DNA of 64,000 bases. Source: Centrapalus pauciflorus. Taxonomy: Eukaryota; Streptophyta; Magnoliopsida; Asterales; Asteraceae. The stretch spans positions 242,966-306,965 of the forward strand of contig JAANYP010001153.1 of assembly GCA_020465985.1 (NCBI GenBank), written 5' to 3'. Positions within the stretch are counted from its first letter, which is position 1. Each line of letters opens with the position of its first letter. The notes beneath the pieces are model-generated. The model had not been told where the DNA came from. It made no database searches and worked only from the letters and a program-made list of their open reading frames with translations. Shown here in pieces: positions 9,207 through 21,515 of the stretch. A program made the translations under genes and the position numbers.

Positions 9207-11594
9207 TGTAACATCCGGCATTAAACCAGGTTAGAAACTACGACCTAATCAGTCTTTAATAGCCAATTATAACCTAATCAGTGGTCATTAGAAATTAATC
9301 AAAGTGATTAACAAGGCTCATGAAGAAATTCAACTCAATTAAAATCAAATTCATCGGTGCGATGAACCAGGAAATCAATTATTCCGATCGATTTACGATA
9401 TGAAGGATTAATTCAACTAAGTACATAGTTGAATTATGATTAGTGACACTAATCATACACTAATACAATTACTTAACATTTATTATGCAAGACTAAAATA
9501 ATTCATTAAAACAACGCATCCAAAAGTATTTATGAATTTACATAAAAAGGGAAATACAAGAATACATTCAAAATAAATTTATACAAAAAAAAAGTAAAAT
9601 ACATTGAAATACCATGTATATGGCCGGCCCCTAGGTTGTACAACTTAGGGGTTGACTTCAAATATTTTATTTCAAAAACCATTCTACTTTAAACACCATC
9701 ATTTTGTTTAAAAGTGCACACAACCTTTGTCTCCCATGCTTTTCATCATTTGAAAGACCAAATTTCTTCTATAAATAGAGAAGCCTTTCATTCATTTTAA
9801 TCACACCATAATATCTCTTTCTCTCCTCTCCAAAACCGGATCCACAAACACACACATTACAAACACTTTCAGTCAGGTGTTCTTGGTGAAATTCAAGTGT
9901 TCTTGGTGCATATCTTGCAAAGATTTCAACTTCTACTCAAAATCATACTCTAAATACTTCAAAGTAAGTAAATACTAACTTATTTCATCATACGTTTATG
10001 TTTATATAAGTCTTGCATAATATATATAATCACCAACAACAACAAGTTGCATAAAAACTCAAGTTTATAAATCCTTAGTTTTTGTTTCAAGTTGTTTTCT
10101 TCAAATATGTTTATATATATATATATAAACACATCATGTAAGTGTATATATTATGAAAACAAGTTATATAAATGTGTTTTATAACTTTTATACAAGTAGT
10201 CTTTGAATAAACAACAAGAATCACTAGCTATTTCAAGTTTATAAACTACGGATTTTCGGCAGAAAATTCACATCGACTTTGAAAAATCATAACTAATTCT
10301 TAACATAACGAAATGAGTTGATTCTAGTCTCAAAAGTTAGATCTATGTCTTAACTATAAATCTGAAAGTTTTCATAATTTATTTTAGAGTTTAAGACCCT
10401 GAGAAATTATTTGGGAAACCGAAAGTTTGACAGCTCAAAAATGGCCAACATAGGGTTTTATACAAGCTTTTTCCCCAACCTAAATATCTCGAAAAATGGC
10501 CGTTCTTGACTTTAAAAATTCTTTTTATACAGTAGTTTAATTCCTAGAAAACCAAAGCCTAAAACGTTTTGGAGCTTGGTCAAAAACAGCCTCAAAGTAG
10601 GCCGAAAAACCTTCGAAAAAGTTAGAAAATTATATATATAAACTTGACGTTTTAAGTGTGTTTTATTTATATACTTGTAAAGTTGGGTGATTTAAAACAT
10701 AACAACATTTATACATGCAAATTATCATGTATGGGAGTTATTAAATCCCTTATATCATTTAGGACTCGGTTAATCGCGTCCGGTGTCATTGCTCATCAAC
10801 AACGAAAATCGTCATTTTTACGATCATTTTGCCATCAACATGCGGTGAGTCTTCATAGCCCCTATTTTCACTATCTATTGGGGTGGAAATACATGCACTG
10901 TTTTCATATGGGCATCAAAACTGTTTATTTCTTATATGTATTACACATGTGGGTGGATCCATCAGCCCTCAAATCATGAACCGTTAATTGCATTTATTTG
11001 CAAGCGCAAATATATTGTGGATAGATCTATCGGGAGTCATGTCCCCCATTCGGGTTTGTTCGGCTCGGCTAACAGCGGGTGCATATATATTTAACACACG
11101 GTATTATGTATGGGAATACTGCACAGGACAAACTCATTTAATTAAGCTTCGGTTGCATGATGGTTTATGTAAAACATACACGGAATTTATGCTTTATAAA
11201 TTCAACTCATTTGATAATGTCCATACAACTGGTCTTTTCGCGTAAACCTATGAGCTCACCAACAATTTGTTGACGTATTTTTGCATGTATTTTCAGGTGA
11301 TTAAGTGATGCGCATTCATCGAAAGCATTCCAAGGCTTTTGTTCATTTTGGAGTCGCATCATTTTCAAACTCGGAGATTTATTTGCATTTTTCCTGATAA
11401 ACTAAATTGTGTATTTAAATCTTGGTATTTTAAGAACTACTTATGTTGTATTTTGGTTATCTAAGACAATAATTATATTTGAAGTTAAATCAATGTATTT
11501 TTGAAAACGTCCATATAGTGGTCGTTCATTATTATTATGGTTACGCTTTCGCGACGTCATGCTTCATTGCCAACCGGGGTAACGGGGTGTGACA
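9207..11594 (+). repeat. Gypsy-3 5' LTR (2,388 bp)
   Basis: It runs from TGTAACATCCGGC to GGGGTGTGACA. A TATA box (TATAAATA, 9770-9777) lies about 560 bases in, followed by a pyrimidine-rich stretch. Spurious ORFs at 10656-11245 recur in all LTR copies and are not genes. The core around 10990-11080 (ATAGATCTATCGGGAGTCAT) is strongly conserved between LTR copies. Confidence 0.93.
9770..9777 (+). promoter_or_regulatory. TATA box in Gypsy-3 5' LTR
   Basis: TATAAATA in an AT-rich context. It is preserved in the solo LTR (48169-48176) and the inverted fragment (61519-61526, minus strand), but the 3' LTR carries a variant (AATAAATA near 16376). This is the likely U3/R promoter. Confidence 0.7.
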
Positions 11595-11597
11595 GAT

Positions 11598-11610
11598 TGG
11601 TATCAGAGCC
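11598..11610 (+). promoter_or_regulatory. Primer-binding site, Gypsy-3
   Basis: TGGTATCAGAGCC three bases after the LTR matches the initiator Met-tRNA 3' end. Confidence 0.93.
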
Positions 11611-11707
11611 ATTGCTATAATGAACTAGGTTGCATTAGTACCTAGACTATAACTGTTACAAAAACTAAACTTTCTTCAAGAACTGTGAACACATATATGA
11701 CAATAAC

Positions 11708-12430
11708 ATGTGGAACAATACGGTTATTATCCTCTTTGAATCTGAGGATGAATACCCACCCATGGAACAAAGAAGCCAAGGTGACACTAAAATGTACTTT
11801 GGATCGGAGACCCACTCAGACCGAATCAATGACAAAGTAGAGGACCCGTCAGAACTAGAGGAGAGCAAGTGTGGCCCCGCAGCACAAATTGCTCCACCAT
11901 CACCACCACATATTCCACCCACACCCTATTCAGAAGCCATCACAATGGACCATTAAGGAAGTTCACCCCTAGGAAAATGGTATGACTAGCACAACGGGAG
12001 TCTATCCCGGTACCTACTCATCAGCCAAGCCCGCCGCTGTAACGACAGGCGAACGTAAGACAGTGGGGATGGATGCCTCACACTCTCCAAGAGTGGAGAA
12101 ACAAGGAAGGGATCCCAAGCCAGTTAGAAACACCATCTTCTTCTCAAGTACTGACACTTACCCAGGAACCTACGCAACGAACGGTACCTCTGTTGGTGGC
12201 AAGGGCTGCCAGACACGACATTCAATTTCGACAAATCCGCCAAGAGGTCGGTGAGACCTCTGCAAGGGTTAAGTAGGAGGCAACACTCCGACATACATTA
12301 GGCCAACCAGAATACCTAGGCGATCCATCAAGACAGAACCGACGAATTATGACGGCGCTTAGCAGAGCGCAAAGACGTAATGCAGAGCTAACCCAACAAC
12401 TTAACGCACCGAAGTACGATGAGGCATCTC
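11708..12430 (+). pseudogene. Gypsy-3 gag remnant
   Basis: It opens with an acidic, proline-rich leader region (ESEDEYPPMEQRSQG, AAQIAPPSPPHIPP) typical of the start of Tekay/Del-like Gag. It is then broken by many stops and frame changes. The capsid core and the zinc knuckle are not recognisable and seem deleted before the protease begins near 12640. Confidence 0.65.
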
Positions 12431-12639
12431 ATACTTGGTACCCTTCTACCAGTTTATAGTATATCTCTAGGTTTTTACTATCAGATGTACGTAAGGCTTG
12501 AAAATTTATCGAAAAATCCCGACCATATCATACACAAAGATTAGGTATCAAGAACTTTAATAAGGAATTAGGTTTTAATTACAACTCTGCGTATGAGGAG
12601 ATAAAGCTATGGCTATCTGCCTATGAAATTTCAATCCCA

Positions 12640-15600
12640 TAGACTTATCCTCTTAGCCCATTAGATACCACATATGCATTTCTACTATTTGATATCGGTG
12701 CTGGTAGGAGCTTTATATCAACTAAGTTCAGTAAGCAGATAAATTTCATTCTTACACCATTAAGTGCCACTTATGCCATTGAAGTTGATGACAGTAAGAC
12801 GCTTAAGACGAATAATATAAGTCGAGGATGCTCCTTAGAATTAGTAGGCCAACTCTTTGAAATTGACGTGGTGCCTGTCAAACTGGGGAGTTTTGACGTG
12901 GTTATAGGAATGGATTGGTTATCGAAAAATCGTGCGGAAATAGTGTGCAACAAGAAGACGGTTCATATACCTTTAGCCAATAAGAAGGTCCTTACTGTCC
13001 AAGGCAAAGCAAGAAATACGAAAGAAAGCATCATCCCTAGCATTAGGACCCTGAAGCGTTGACAGAGAGGGAGCCAAAGGAAAACGGCTCGAAAATATTC
13101 TTATTTATGGTTACCCCAAAGTTTTTCCAGAACACTTACTTGAACACCCAACATCGAGGCAAGTCAAATTCAAAAATCGGCCTAGTATCAGGTGCGGTAC
13201 CAGTGGCTCGAGCACCATGCCGATTAGCCACATCAATAGTGTAAGAATCGTCCAACCAACTGTAGGACCTCTTAGATAAAGGGTTTATCAAACCGAGTTC
13301 CTCGATTTGGAGGCGCTCCAGTTTTGTTCTTAAAGAAGAAGGATAGAACCATCAGAATGTGCATCAATTACCAAGAGCTAAATAAACAAAAGGAACCGAT
13401 AACTGCTCACAAGGATCAACGACTTGTTTGACAAAACTCCAAGAATTAAGCTTCTATTCGAAGATCGATTTAAGGTCTGGTTATCATCAGGTTAGAATTC
13501 GTAAGAAAGATATCCCAAAGACAGCCTTCAGATTCCGTTACGGTCATCATAAAATTCTATTAATGCCGTTCGAATTAACCAGTGCCCCAACGGTATTCAT
13601 GGACCTCATAAATCGGGTGTGTAAACGTTATCTAGACAAATTCGTGATTGTATTCATGAATGACATCTTAATCTACTCACGAAACAAGGCGGAACACGAG
13701 CAAACATTTAAGACTAATTCTAGAGCTGTTGAAGAAAGAACAACTATATGCCAAGCTTTCTAAGTTTGACTTTTGGCTAAGATAGGTGAAATTTCTCGAT
13801 CACGTGATCAATGGTAAAGGGATCCAAGTCGACCCCGCAAAGATCGAGGCTATCAGGAATTGGTCAACTCTTGGAACCCCCATAGATACGACAGTCCTTA
13901 AGACTTGCCACTTATTATAGGCAATTATAAAAAAATTTCTCAAAGATCACCAGAGCTCTAACAAAACTGACCCGAAAAGACATTAAGTATGATTGGGGAG
14001 AGGATCAGGAGACATCATATCAGTTACTAAAGCACAAACTGTGCAGTGCGCTTATTTTATCCAAGAGAAGCAAGAAATTTGTAAATTACTGTGACGCTTC
14101 ACACAATGGGTTGATATAGAAAGATAGGGTCATAGCTTACTTTATGAAAACTTAAGGTTCACTAGGTGAATTACACAACACATGATCTAGATCTTGGAGC
14201 AGTAGTCTTTAACCTTTAGACTTGGAGACATTAGTTGTACGGTAAGAAGTGTACTACACTCACAGACCATAAGAGCCTCCAACACATCTTGAACCAGAAA
14301 AAGTCGAATATGCAGTAGTGCCATTGGATGAAGCTAATAAGTGATTGCAACTGTGAAATTTGTTATCACATGAGGAAACCTAATGTGGTTGTAGACGCTC
14401 AGAGCCGAACAAAACGAGCTAAGCCGTTAAGAGTACAAGCCCTAGTTATAACCATTCAACCAAACATTCCTTCCTTAGTTCATGATGCACAAGTAGAAGT
14501 TGGAAAATATGAAAAATGAAGCCCTGCAAGGAATGGATAAATAGTTTGGGATATGGGCTAATAAAAATCTATATTCCATTAATAGAGTCTGATTATCCTG
14601 TTTTGTGGAATAAGAAAGCTGGCTATGGATGAAGGACACAAATAAAGATATGCCGTCACCCCGGATCCGATAAAATGTATCATGACCTCAAGGAGCTATA
14701 CGGGTGGCCTAACATAAAGGATGACATTGCCACATATATCAGCAAATTCCTAACATGCTCCAAAGTTAAGACAAAACATCAGAAACCATTTGGGTAATAG
14801 TCGACCGCCTAACAAAATCCGCACATTTCTACCAATCAAAGAGAACAACAGAATGAATAAGCTAGTCCAAACGTATCTCAAGGAAGTCGTCTCCGGACAC
14901 GGAGTGCCTATTATAATCATTTCGGATACGGATAGCAGATCTACACCTAGGTTTTTGGCAATTATTACAGCAAACTTCGGATACAAACTTGGACTTGAGT
15001 ACCACATATCACCCTCAGACCATGGTCAGAATAATAGAACGATCCAAACCCTAGAACATACATTAAGAGCCTCTGTGATGGATACTCATTTGCCTTAGTG
15101 CAATTATCGTAGTACATATAGCTATCACTCGTGTATTAAATCTGCTCCGTTTGAGGCCCTCTACGGGCGAAAGTGTCAATCGCCGATTTGTTGGGAAGAA
15201 GTAGGAGATAGCCAAATCACTGGCCCTAAGATCATTCACGAAACTACCAAAAGGATAGTACAGATACAGAACTGATTGTTAGAAAGTTATGCATATATAG
15301 GAAGAAAATCCCTTGAGATCTAATTAGGAGAACGAGTACCAATGAAAGTCTCGTCATGGAAGGGTGTGATACGATTAGGAAGACAAGGAAAAAAAAAAAC
15401 TAAACCCTCGATACATTGGCAATGCAAAGTCTTAAAGGGAATTGGACTCGTAGCTTATCGTTTAGAGTTACCACCAGAGCTTAGCAGCATGCACAATACC
15501 TTCCATGTATCGAATAAGAAGAAGGGTTTGTTAGAGGAGACACTTGTTACCCCCTTGGAAAAGATCCAGCTAACTGATAAACTTCGCTTCATCAAAGAGC

Positions 15601-15701
15601 CGGTTGAAATCATTGACCGTAAGGTCAAAGGATTGAATCACAGTTGTATACCCATCCTCATGGTCAGATGGAATTTGAAACATGGACCACAATTCACTTA
15701 G
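12640..15701 (+). pseudogene. pol: Gypsy-3 pol: protease, RT, RNase H, integrase (degraded)
   Basis: The protease (12660-13060) reads FDIGAGRSF, so the active-site Ser after Asp is lost; VIGMDWLSKN is retained. RT (13250-13800) keeps FYSKIDLRSGYHQ, but the catalytic box is FMNDIL instead of F[IV]DDIL. At 13760-13800 the text FDFWLR-stop-VKFLDHV is contiguous, with no intron at the site where Gypsy-1 has one. RNase H (13990-14430), integrase with HHCC remnant (14650-15250) and the C-terminal tail (15340-15701, YRLELPPELSSMHNTFHVS) are recognisable across several frames. Numerous stops make it non-functional. Confidence 0.9.
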
Positions 15702-15797
15702 GCATGCAAAGGCCAGTTTAAGCAAAGATACTCTCATCTACTCTTAAGTGAGAATACCCCTGAGGAAACAGGATAAAATTTCGGGAAGAAATTCCCT

Positions 15798-15811
15798 TAA
15801 CAGGGGGAGAC
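15798..15811 (+). promoter_or_regulatory. Polypurine tract, Gypsy-3
   Basis: The AACAGGGGGAGAC run abuts the 3' LTR and would prime plus-strand DNA synthesis. Confidence 0.8.
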
Positions 15812-18173
15812 TGTAACATCCGGCATTAAACCAGGTTAGCAACTACGACCTAATCAGTATTTAATAGCCAATTATAACCTAATCAGTGATCATTCAAAAT
15901 TAATCAAAGTGATTCACAAGGCTCATGAAGAAATTCAACTCAATTAGAATCAAAGTCATCGGTGCGATGAACCGGGAAATCAATTAATCCGATCGATTTA
16001 CGATATGAAGGATTAATTCTACTAAGTACATAATTGAATTATGATTAGTGACATTAATCATACACTAATACAATTACTTAACATTAATTATGCAAGACTA
16101 AAACAATTCATTAAAACAATGCATCCAAAAGTATTTATGAATTTACATAAAAATGGATATACAAGAATACATTCTAAATACATTTATACAAAAAAAAAGT
16201 AAAATACATGGAAATACCATGTATATGGCTGTCCCCTAGGGTGTACAACTTAGGGGTTGACTTCAAATATTTTATTTCAAAAATCATTCTACTTTAAACA
16301 CCATCATTTTGTTTAAAAGTGCACACAACCTTTGTCTCACATGCTTTTCATCATTTGAAAGACCAAATTTCTTCAATAAATAGAGAAGCCTTTCATTCAT
16401 TTTAATCACACCAAAATATCTCTTTGCCTCCTCTCCAAAACCGGATCTACACACACACACACATTACAAACACTTTCATTCAAGTGTTCTTGGTGAAATT
16501 CAAGTGTTCTTGGTGCATATCTTGCAAAGATTTCAACTTCTACTCAAAATCATACTCTAAATACTTCAAAGTAAGTAAATACTAACTTATTTCATCATAC
16601 ATTTATGTTTATATAAGTCTTGCATAATATATATAATCACCAACAACAACAAGTTGCATAAAAACTCAAGCTTATAAATCCTTAGTTTTTGTTTTATGTT
16701 GTTTTCTTCAAATATGTTTATAAATATATAAACACATCATGTAAGTGTAAATATTATGAAAACAAGTTATATAAATGTGTTTTATAACTTTTATACAAGT
16801 AGTCTTTGAATAAACAACAAGAATTACTAGCTATTTCAAGTTTATAAACTACGGATTTTCAGCAGAAAATTTACATCGACTTTGAAAAATCATAACTAAT
16901 TCATAACTTAACGAAATGAGTTGATTCTTGTCTCAAAGGTTAGATCTATGTCTGAAGTATAAATCTGGAAGTTTTCATCATTTATTTTGGAGTCTAAGAC
17001 CCTGAGAAATTATTTGGGAAACCTAAAGTTTGACAGCTCAAAAATGGCCAACATAGGGTTTTATACAAGCTTTTTCCCCAACCTATTCTTGACTTTAAAA
17101 ATTCTTTGTATATAGTAGTTTAATTTCCAAGAAAACCAAAGCCTAAAACATTTTGGAGCTTGGTCAAAAACAGCATCAAAGTAGGCCGAAAAACTTTCGA
17201 AAAAGCTGGAAAATTATATATATTAACTTGACGTTTTACGTGGGTTTTATTTATAAACTTGTAATGTTGGGTGATTTAAAACATAAAAACATTTATACAT
17301 ACAAATTATCATATATGGGAGTTATTAAATCCCTTATATCATTTAGGACTCGGTTAATCGCGTCTGGTGTCATTGCTCATTAACAACGAAAATCGTCATT
17401 TTTACGATCATTTTGCCATCAACATGCGGTGAGTCTTCATAGCCCCTATTTTCACTATCTATTGGGGTGGAAATACATGCACTGTTTTTATATGGACATC
17501 AAAATTGTTTATTTCTTATTTGTATTACACATGTGGATCCATCAGCCCTCAAATCATGAACCGTTAATTGCATTTATTTGCAAACGCGAATATATTGTGG
17601 ATAGATCTATCGGGAGTCATGTCCCCCATTCGGGTTAGTTCGGCTCGGCTAACAGCAGGTGCATATATATTTAACACACAGTATTACGTATGGGAATACT
17701 GCATAGGGAAAACTCATTTAATTAAGCTTCGGTTGCATGATGGTTTATGTAATACATACATCGAATTTATGCTTTATAAATTCAACTCATCTGATAATGT
17801 CCATACAACTGGTCTTTTCACGTAAACCTATGAGCTCACCAACAATTTGTTGATGTATTTTAGCATGTATTTTCAGGTGATTAAGTCATGCGCATTCATC
17901 GGAAGCATTCTAAGGCTTCTGTTCTTTTTGGAGTCGCATCATTTTCAAACTCCGAGATTTATTTGCATTTTTCCTGATAAACTAAATTGTGTATTTAAAT
18001 CTTTGTATTTTAAGAACTACTTATGTTGTATTTTGGCTATGTAAGACAATAACTATATTTGAAGTTAAATCAATGTATTTTTGAAAACGTCCATATAGTG
18101 GTCGTTCGTTATGATTATGGTTACGCTTCCGCGACGTCACGCTTCGTTGCCAACCGGGGTAATGGGGGTGACA
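15812..18173 (+). repeat. Gypsy-3 3' LTR (2,362 bp)
   Basis: It is collinear with 9207-11594, with scattered substitutions and small deletions. One deletion, near 17080, removes the segment that in the 5' LTR contains CTCGAAAAATGGCC. The divergence is plainly higher than between the Gypsy-1 LTRs, so the insertion is older. Confidence 0.93.
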
Positions 18174-19100
18174 GATTTGGTAAGTCATACTGAAGAAATC
18201 TTTAGTATATCAGAATGTGTTGACAACAATAGAGTTAAGTTCGCTACAGGACTATTTGTTGGAGCTGCTAGAGCTTGGTGGAAAACACAAAGGAGCATAT
18301 ATGGTGAAGAAGTAATTAAGACACTAGACTCGGAGCAGTTCTTGGAAATGTTCAACGCCAAATATTGTCCCACTGACAAACAAGACGAACTCGAGATGCA
18401 GTTGATGCAATTGAAACATGGAACTAAGACCGTTGATGAATACGAGCATGAGTTCTCGAGACTTTGCGGCTACTCGTCATATCAAGTAGCAACAGAAGAA
18501 CGTAAGATAAACCGATTCAGACTGGGTCTGAATCCATCATATAGAAGACAAATGAGTAGCATAAAGTTCAAAATGTATCTCAGCATAGTGGAAGCAGCAA
18601 GAATGGTGGAGCGGGAATTCACAGATTCTAGTTGTGAACCCATTATGATGGCTATAAATCCATCTCCACCTAAGAAACAGAAATCCAGAAGATTTTTCAG
18701 TTCATCAAAGCCTAGTCATCAGGAATCACAAGCGTCATCTACGCCTCAGAAGACTAGAGCCTATGCCATACAGTTAGAAGCACGATCGTGTAAACGTTGT
18801 AGTAAATTTCATAGTGGACGATGCAACCCTAGAGATGTGATCTGTTACACTGGTAAACAGATTGGACATGGAAGTGATGAATGCCCATAAAGAAACGACG
18901 TATGGTACAACTGTGGTGAGCGTGGACATTATGCCAAGCATTGCCCAAATGCATGCATGCTTACTAATCAAGAACAACCAGTTGGCAGAACAATCCAATA
19001 GAGTACTACAATGATACCTACAGCAAAGTTGCGAGCTTTCCATATAACTGCTGAGGATGCCGAGGAGACACCAGAAATGCCAAAAGACAACTATGGTAAC
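18174..19100 (+). pseudogene. Gypsy-2 gag, C-terminal part
   Basis: It continues the gag interrupted at 9206. Capsid residues such as GAARAWWKTQRSIYGEE and EHEFSRLCGYSSYQ match Gypsy-1 Gag closely. Both zinc knuckles are damaged: one reads CYTGKQIGHGSDEC (second Cys replaced by Gly) and the next reads WYNCGERGHYAKHC (first Cys lost). A stop lies at 18888. The frame ends around AFHITAEDAEETPE, just before the protease expected from Gypsy-1; protease and the rest of pol are absent. Confidence 0.85.
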
Positions 19101-20298
19101 TAATATTATGTGTCTTATATGATTTAAATGATTTAATTCTGTTGTCAGATGAATATCAATTCTAAAACAAGTATTGAGTTAACTGTACAACCCTGTTATC
19201 GATAGTGAATAATGCGGATGACATATGGGTTGTATCAGTTGAACTTACGATACAAATACTTTTCCAATCAGAAATTATACCTATAAACAATATAGGTATT
19301 GTAATCTGAATCGTGTACGATTCAAAAGCCCTAATGAAATCAAAATATAATCCTAAACATAAGGTTCTTCGAAAATCCTAGTAATCTGAATCATTACAGC
19401 ATGTCTTATAATGAAACAGAGGTAGAAGTTGCAGATCCAATAAAAATCAATGAGAAGATGGTCTTTGAACCAAATTGTCAAGCACCCAATGTCAACGTGA
19501 ATAAGAATCAAGAACTCAGAGACACATAACAAAGCTGGAGACAACAAGAAATAAATTGAGATTTTTATAAGATTAAATGATTGGTCATAATTGGACAATA
19601 AAAAGCTCATCATATGTTAATATACATGTTTTTTTGGATTCTCATTATGTCGATGCGAGACTAGTGAGATGTCCAATATGGAATTCTTATTCCACCTAAC
19701 TGTGCATAAAATGAAAAGCTTCTGCCAAAACAGTGAAGTAATCTGAAATTCAGAAATTCATCAATGAAAAGTCAAACATAAGTCTGTAAGTATAATAAAA
19801 TTGAATTCTTATTCCATTTTCTTTTCAGTGTAAAGTAATTGCAGGTCTTCAGAACAGTCAGCGCAAATCAGAAATAAGCCAAGCGATTGATGATGATGAC
19901 ATCATCAATAAATGAAATTGTTCCATATAGAATAGATATCAGAATTCCCAAAGCTCTTTAGCTAGTTCGAAGGAAATTGAAACAGAGATATGAGCTAATT
20001 AATGCATTGAGTTGCTAGCCGAATTGAATGAGATATATTTTAAATCTCAAAGCATAAGTCCACATAGTAAAGGTATAAATGATAAGTCAGAGTTCCTAAA
20101 ACGCCTAAAATGTATAATATGGAAAATCAGTGAATAAAGTGGTTGTAAAAGCCAAAGAAGCAAGAAGTTATGAAAAGACAGATGGTGCTCATTCAATAAA
20201 TCACCAAATGTTTGTGTCAGATATTGGGGATTCATGTCTACCTTGTAATTCCTAACTACATCTATCTGAACAGAGACAACTTCGGGGACGAAGTTATT
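19101..20298. other. Uninformative AT-rich stretch inside Gypsy-2
   Basis: No protein homology is recognisable in any frame. It occupies the place of pol in Gypsy-2, so it is either diverged internal sequence or a replacement. ATTCTTATTCCA occurs at two places (about 19683 and 19806). I see nothing else in it. Confidence 0.5.
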
Positions 20299-20315
20299 CA
20301 TGGTGGAGCCCATTC
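20299..20315 (+). promoter_or_regulatory. 3' polypurine-tract region of Gypsy-2
   Basis: CATGGTGGAGCCCATTC directly precedes the LTR. The same GGTGGAGCCCATTC precedes the Gypsy-1 3' LTR (26484-26497, minus strand), and both are preceded by ACTTCGGGGACGAAGTT. Confidence 0.7.
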
Positions 20316-21124
20316 TGTAACGACCTAAACTCTAATCCACGACAATTAATAAGCTTAATGTTAATAGTAAGCTAAATGATGTTGTTTTAAAAGAATTAAA
20401 ATATAAATTGCAAAGCTAGTAATGAATATTATTATTTAGATAATAAAAGTCAAGTGGGTTAAATTATAAGTGTGTTATATTGATTTAAAAGAAATTAAAT
20501 GATATGCAACTTTTGTGGTCAAAATGAGAAATAGTAAACTTGTGATAATATAAATATCAAATTCTAGCTTTCCACCTGCTCATTTCATAAAAGAATCCTC
20601 TCACTTATAAAAACCCACGATTTATACAAGCTTCATCACAAATCCATCACCAAATTGTGAGATTCAAGTTGGAATTCAATAAAAATGAGCATCAAATATC
20701 AAGGATTCTACAAGTTTGCATCGTAATTTCAAGGTAAATAAACTAATTAAAATACATCTATGTCTGTATATGGAACCTAAGGTTCCTAGAAGTTGCAAGT
20801 GTTCATATGCTCTTCAAAAAAACTCAAATTCATCATCAACAAGTGTTTATAATCAAGAATAAAATACATGCATGTCCTTCTTATGTGTTTTAGTTGATTG
20901 CATGTACATTTTTTTAAGATTAAGTTCAAGATTTAAGGAAAAAGTCCAGGGTAACAACTGAAACTCATGAAGCTTTCATTCTGTTTTGACCATGATTTTG
21001 TGGCAATCGTGTATGTGTTGTTCATAAGTTAAAGCATCAAAAACCCTTCTAAACTTCTTTGAATGGCTGCTGAAAAAGAAAGAAAAATAGAACCATATTG
21101 TGTTGTGCATGTGTGCCTTTGTTT

Positions 21125-21275
21125 TGTCAAGTATCGAAACCGACAAAGGGGGTACCGAAACATAAGGTTTCTGTATACTCATTACCGAAACTAACTAAGA
21201 AAACTACTGAAACATTAACACATACTGAAACCTATCGAGACCTTGGCATTACCGAGACCTACCGAAACCTTTCGT
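21125..21275 (+). repeat. Iterated ACCGAAAC words in Gypsy-2 LTR
   Basis: About nine variants of TACCGAAAC, TACTGAAAC and TACCGAGACC occur in 150 bases, irregularly spaced. This is another short-word cluster in an LTR, but not an obvious palindrome. Confidence 0.6.
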
Positions 21276-21418
21276 AATTATGTAAACAGAAACAACAATG
21301 CAACAGTCCAAAAACTAACCAAAGGTGTAGGTGTGTGCTGATTTTTCGATAGAAACAAAATACAAAATTAGAAAGCAAGTTTTTTTCTTTCCATTTCAAA
21401 CATAAATAATTAAGAGAA

Positions 21419-21514
<96 letters not shown>

Positions 21515-21515
21515 A
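21419..21515. repeat. (AT)n-(GT)n microsatellite
   Basis: About 74 bases of AT dinucleotide are followed by about 22 bases of GT. The long ORFs across it in both directions are products of the repeat. Confidence 0.97.

Larger units (their letters stand above)
9207..18173 (+). mobile_element. Gypsy-3: full-length but decayed Ty3/gypsy element (8,967 bp)
   Basis: The order is 5' LTR, Met-tRNA primer site, degraded gag and pol, purine tract, 3' LTR, with a 5-bp target duplication in Gypsy-2 gag. Protease-RT-RNase H-integrase order is gypsy type. Many stops, frameshifts and active-site changes show it is dead. Two further LTRs of this family lie at 47620-50016 (solo) and 60810-62094 (fragment). 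Confidence 0.92.

Noticed and set aside
10656..11245. ORFs conserved in three gypsy LTR copies (also 17153-17825 and 49261-49470)
   Set aside because: They lie inside LTRs and are shared by descent. Frames shift between copies and no protein motif is present.
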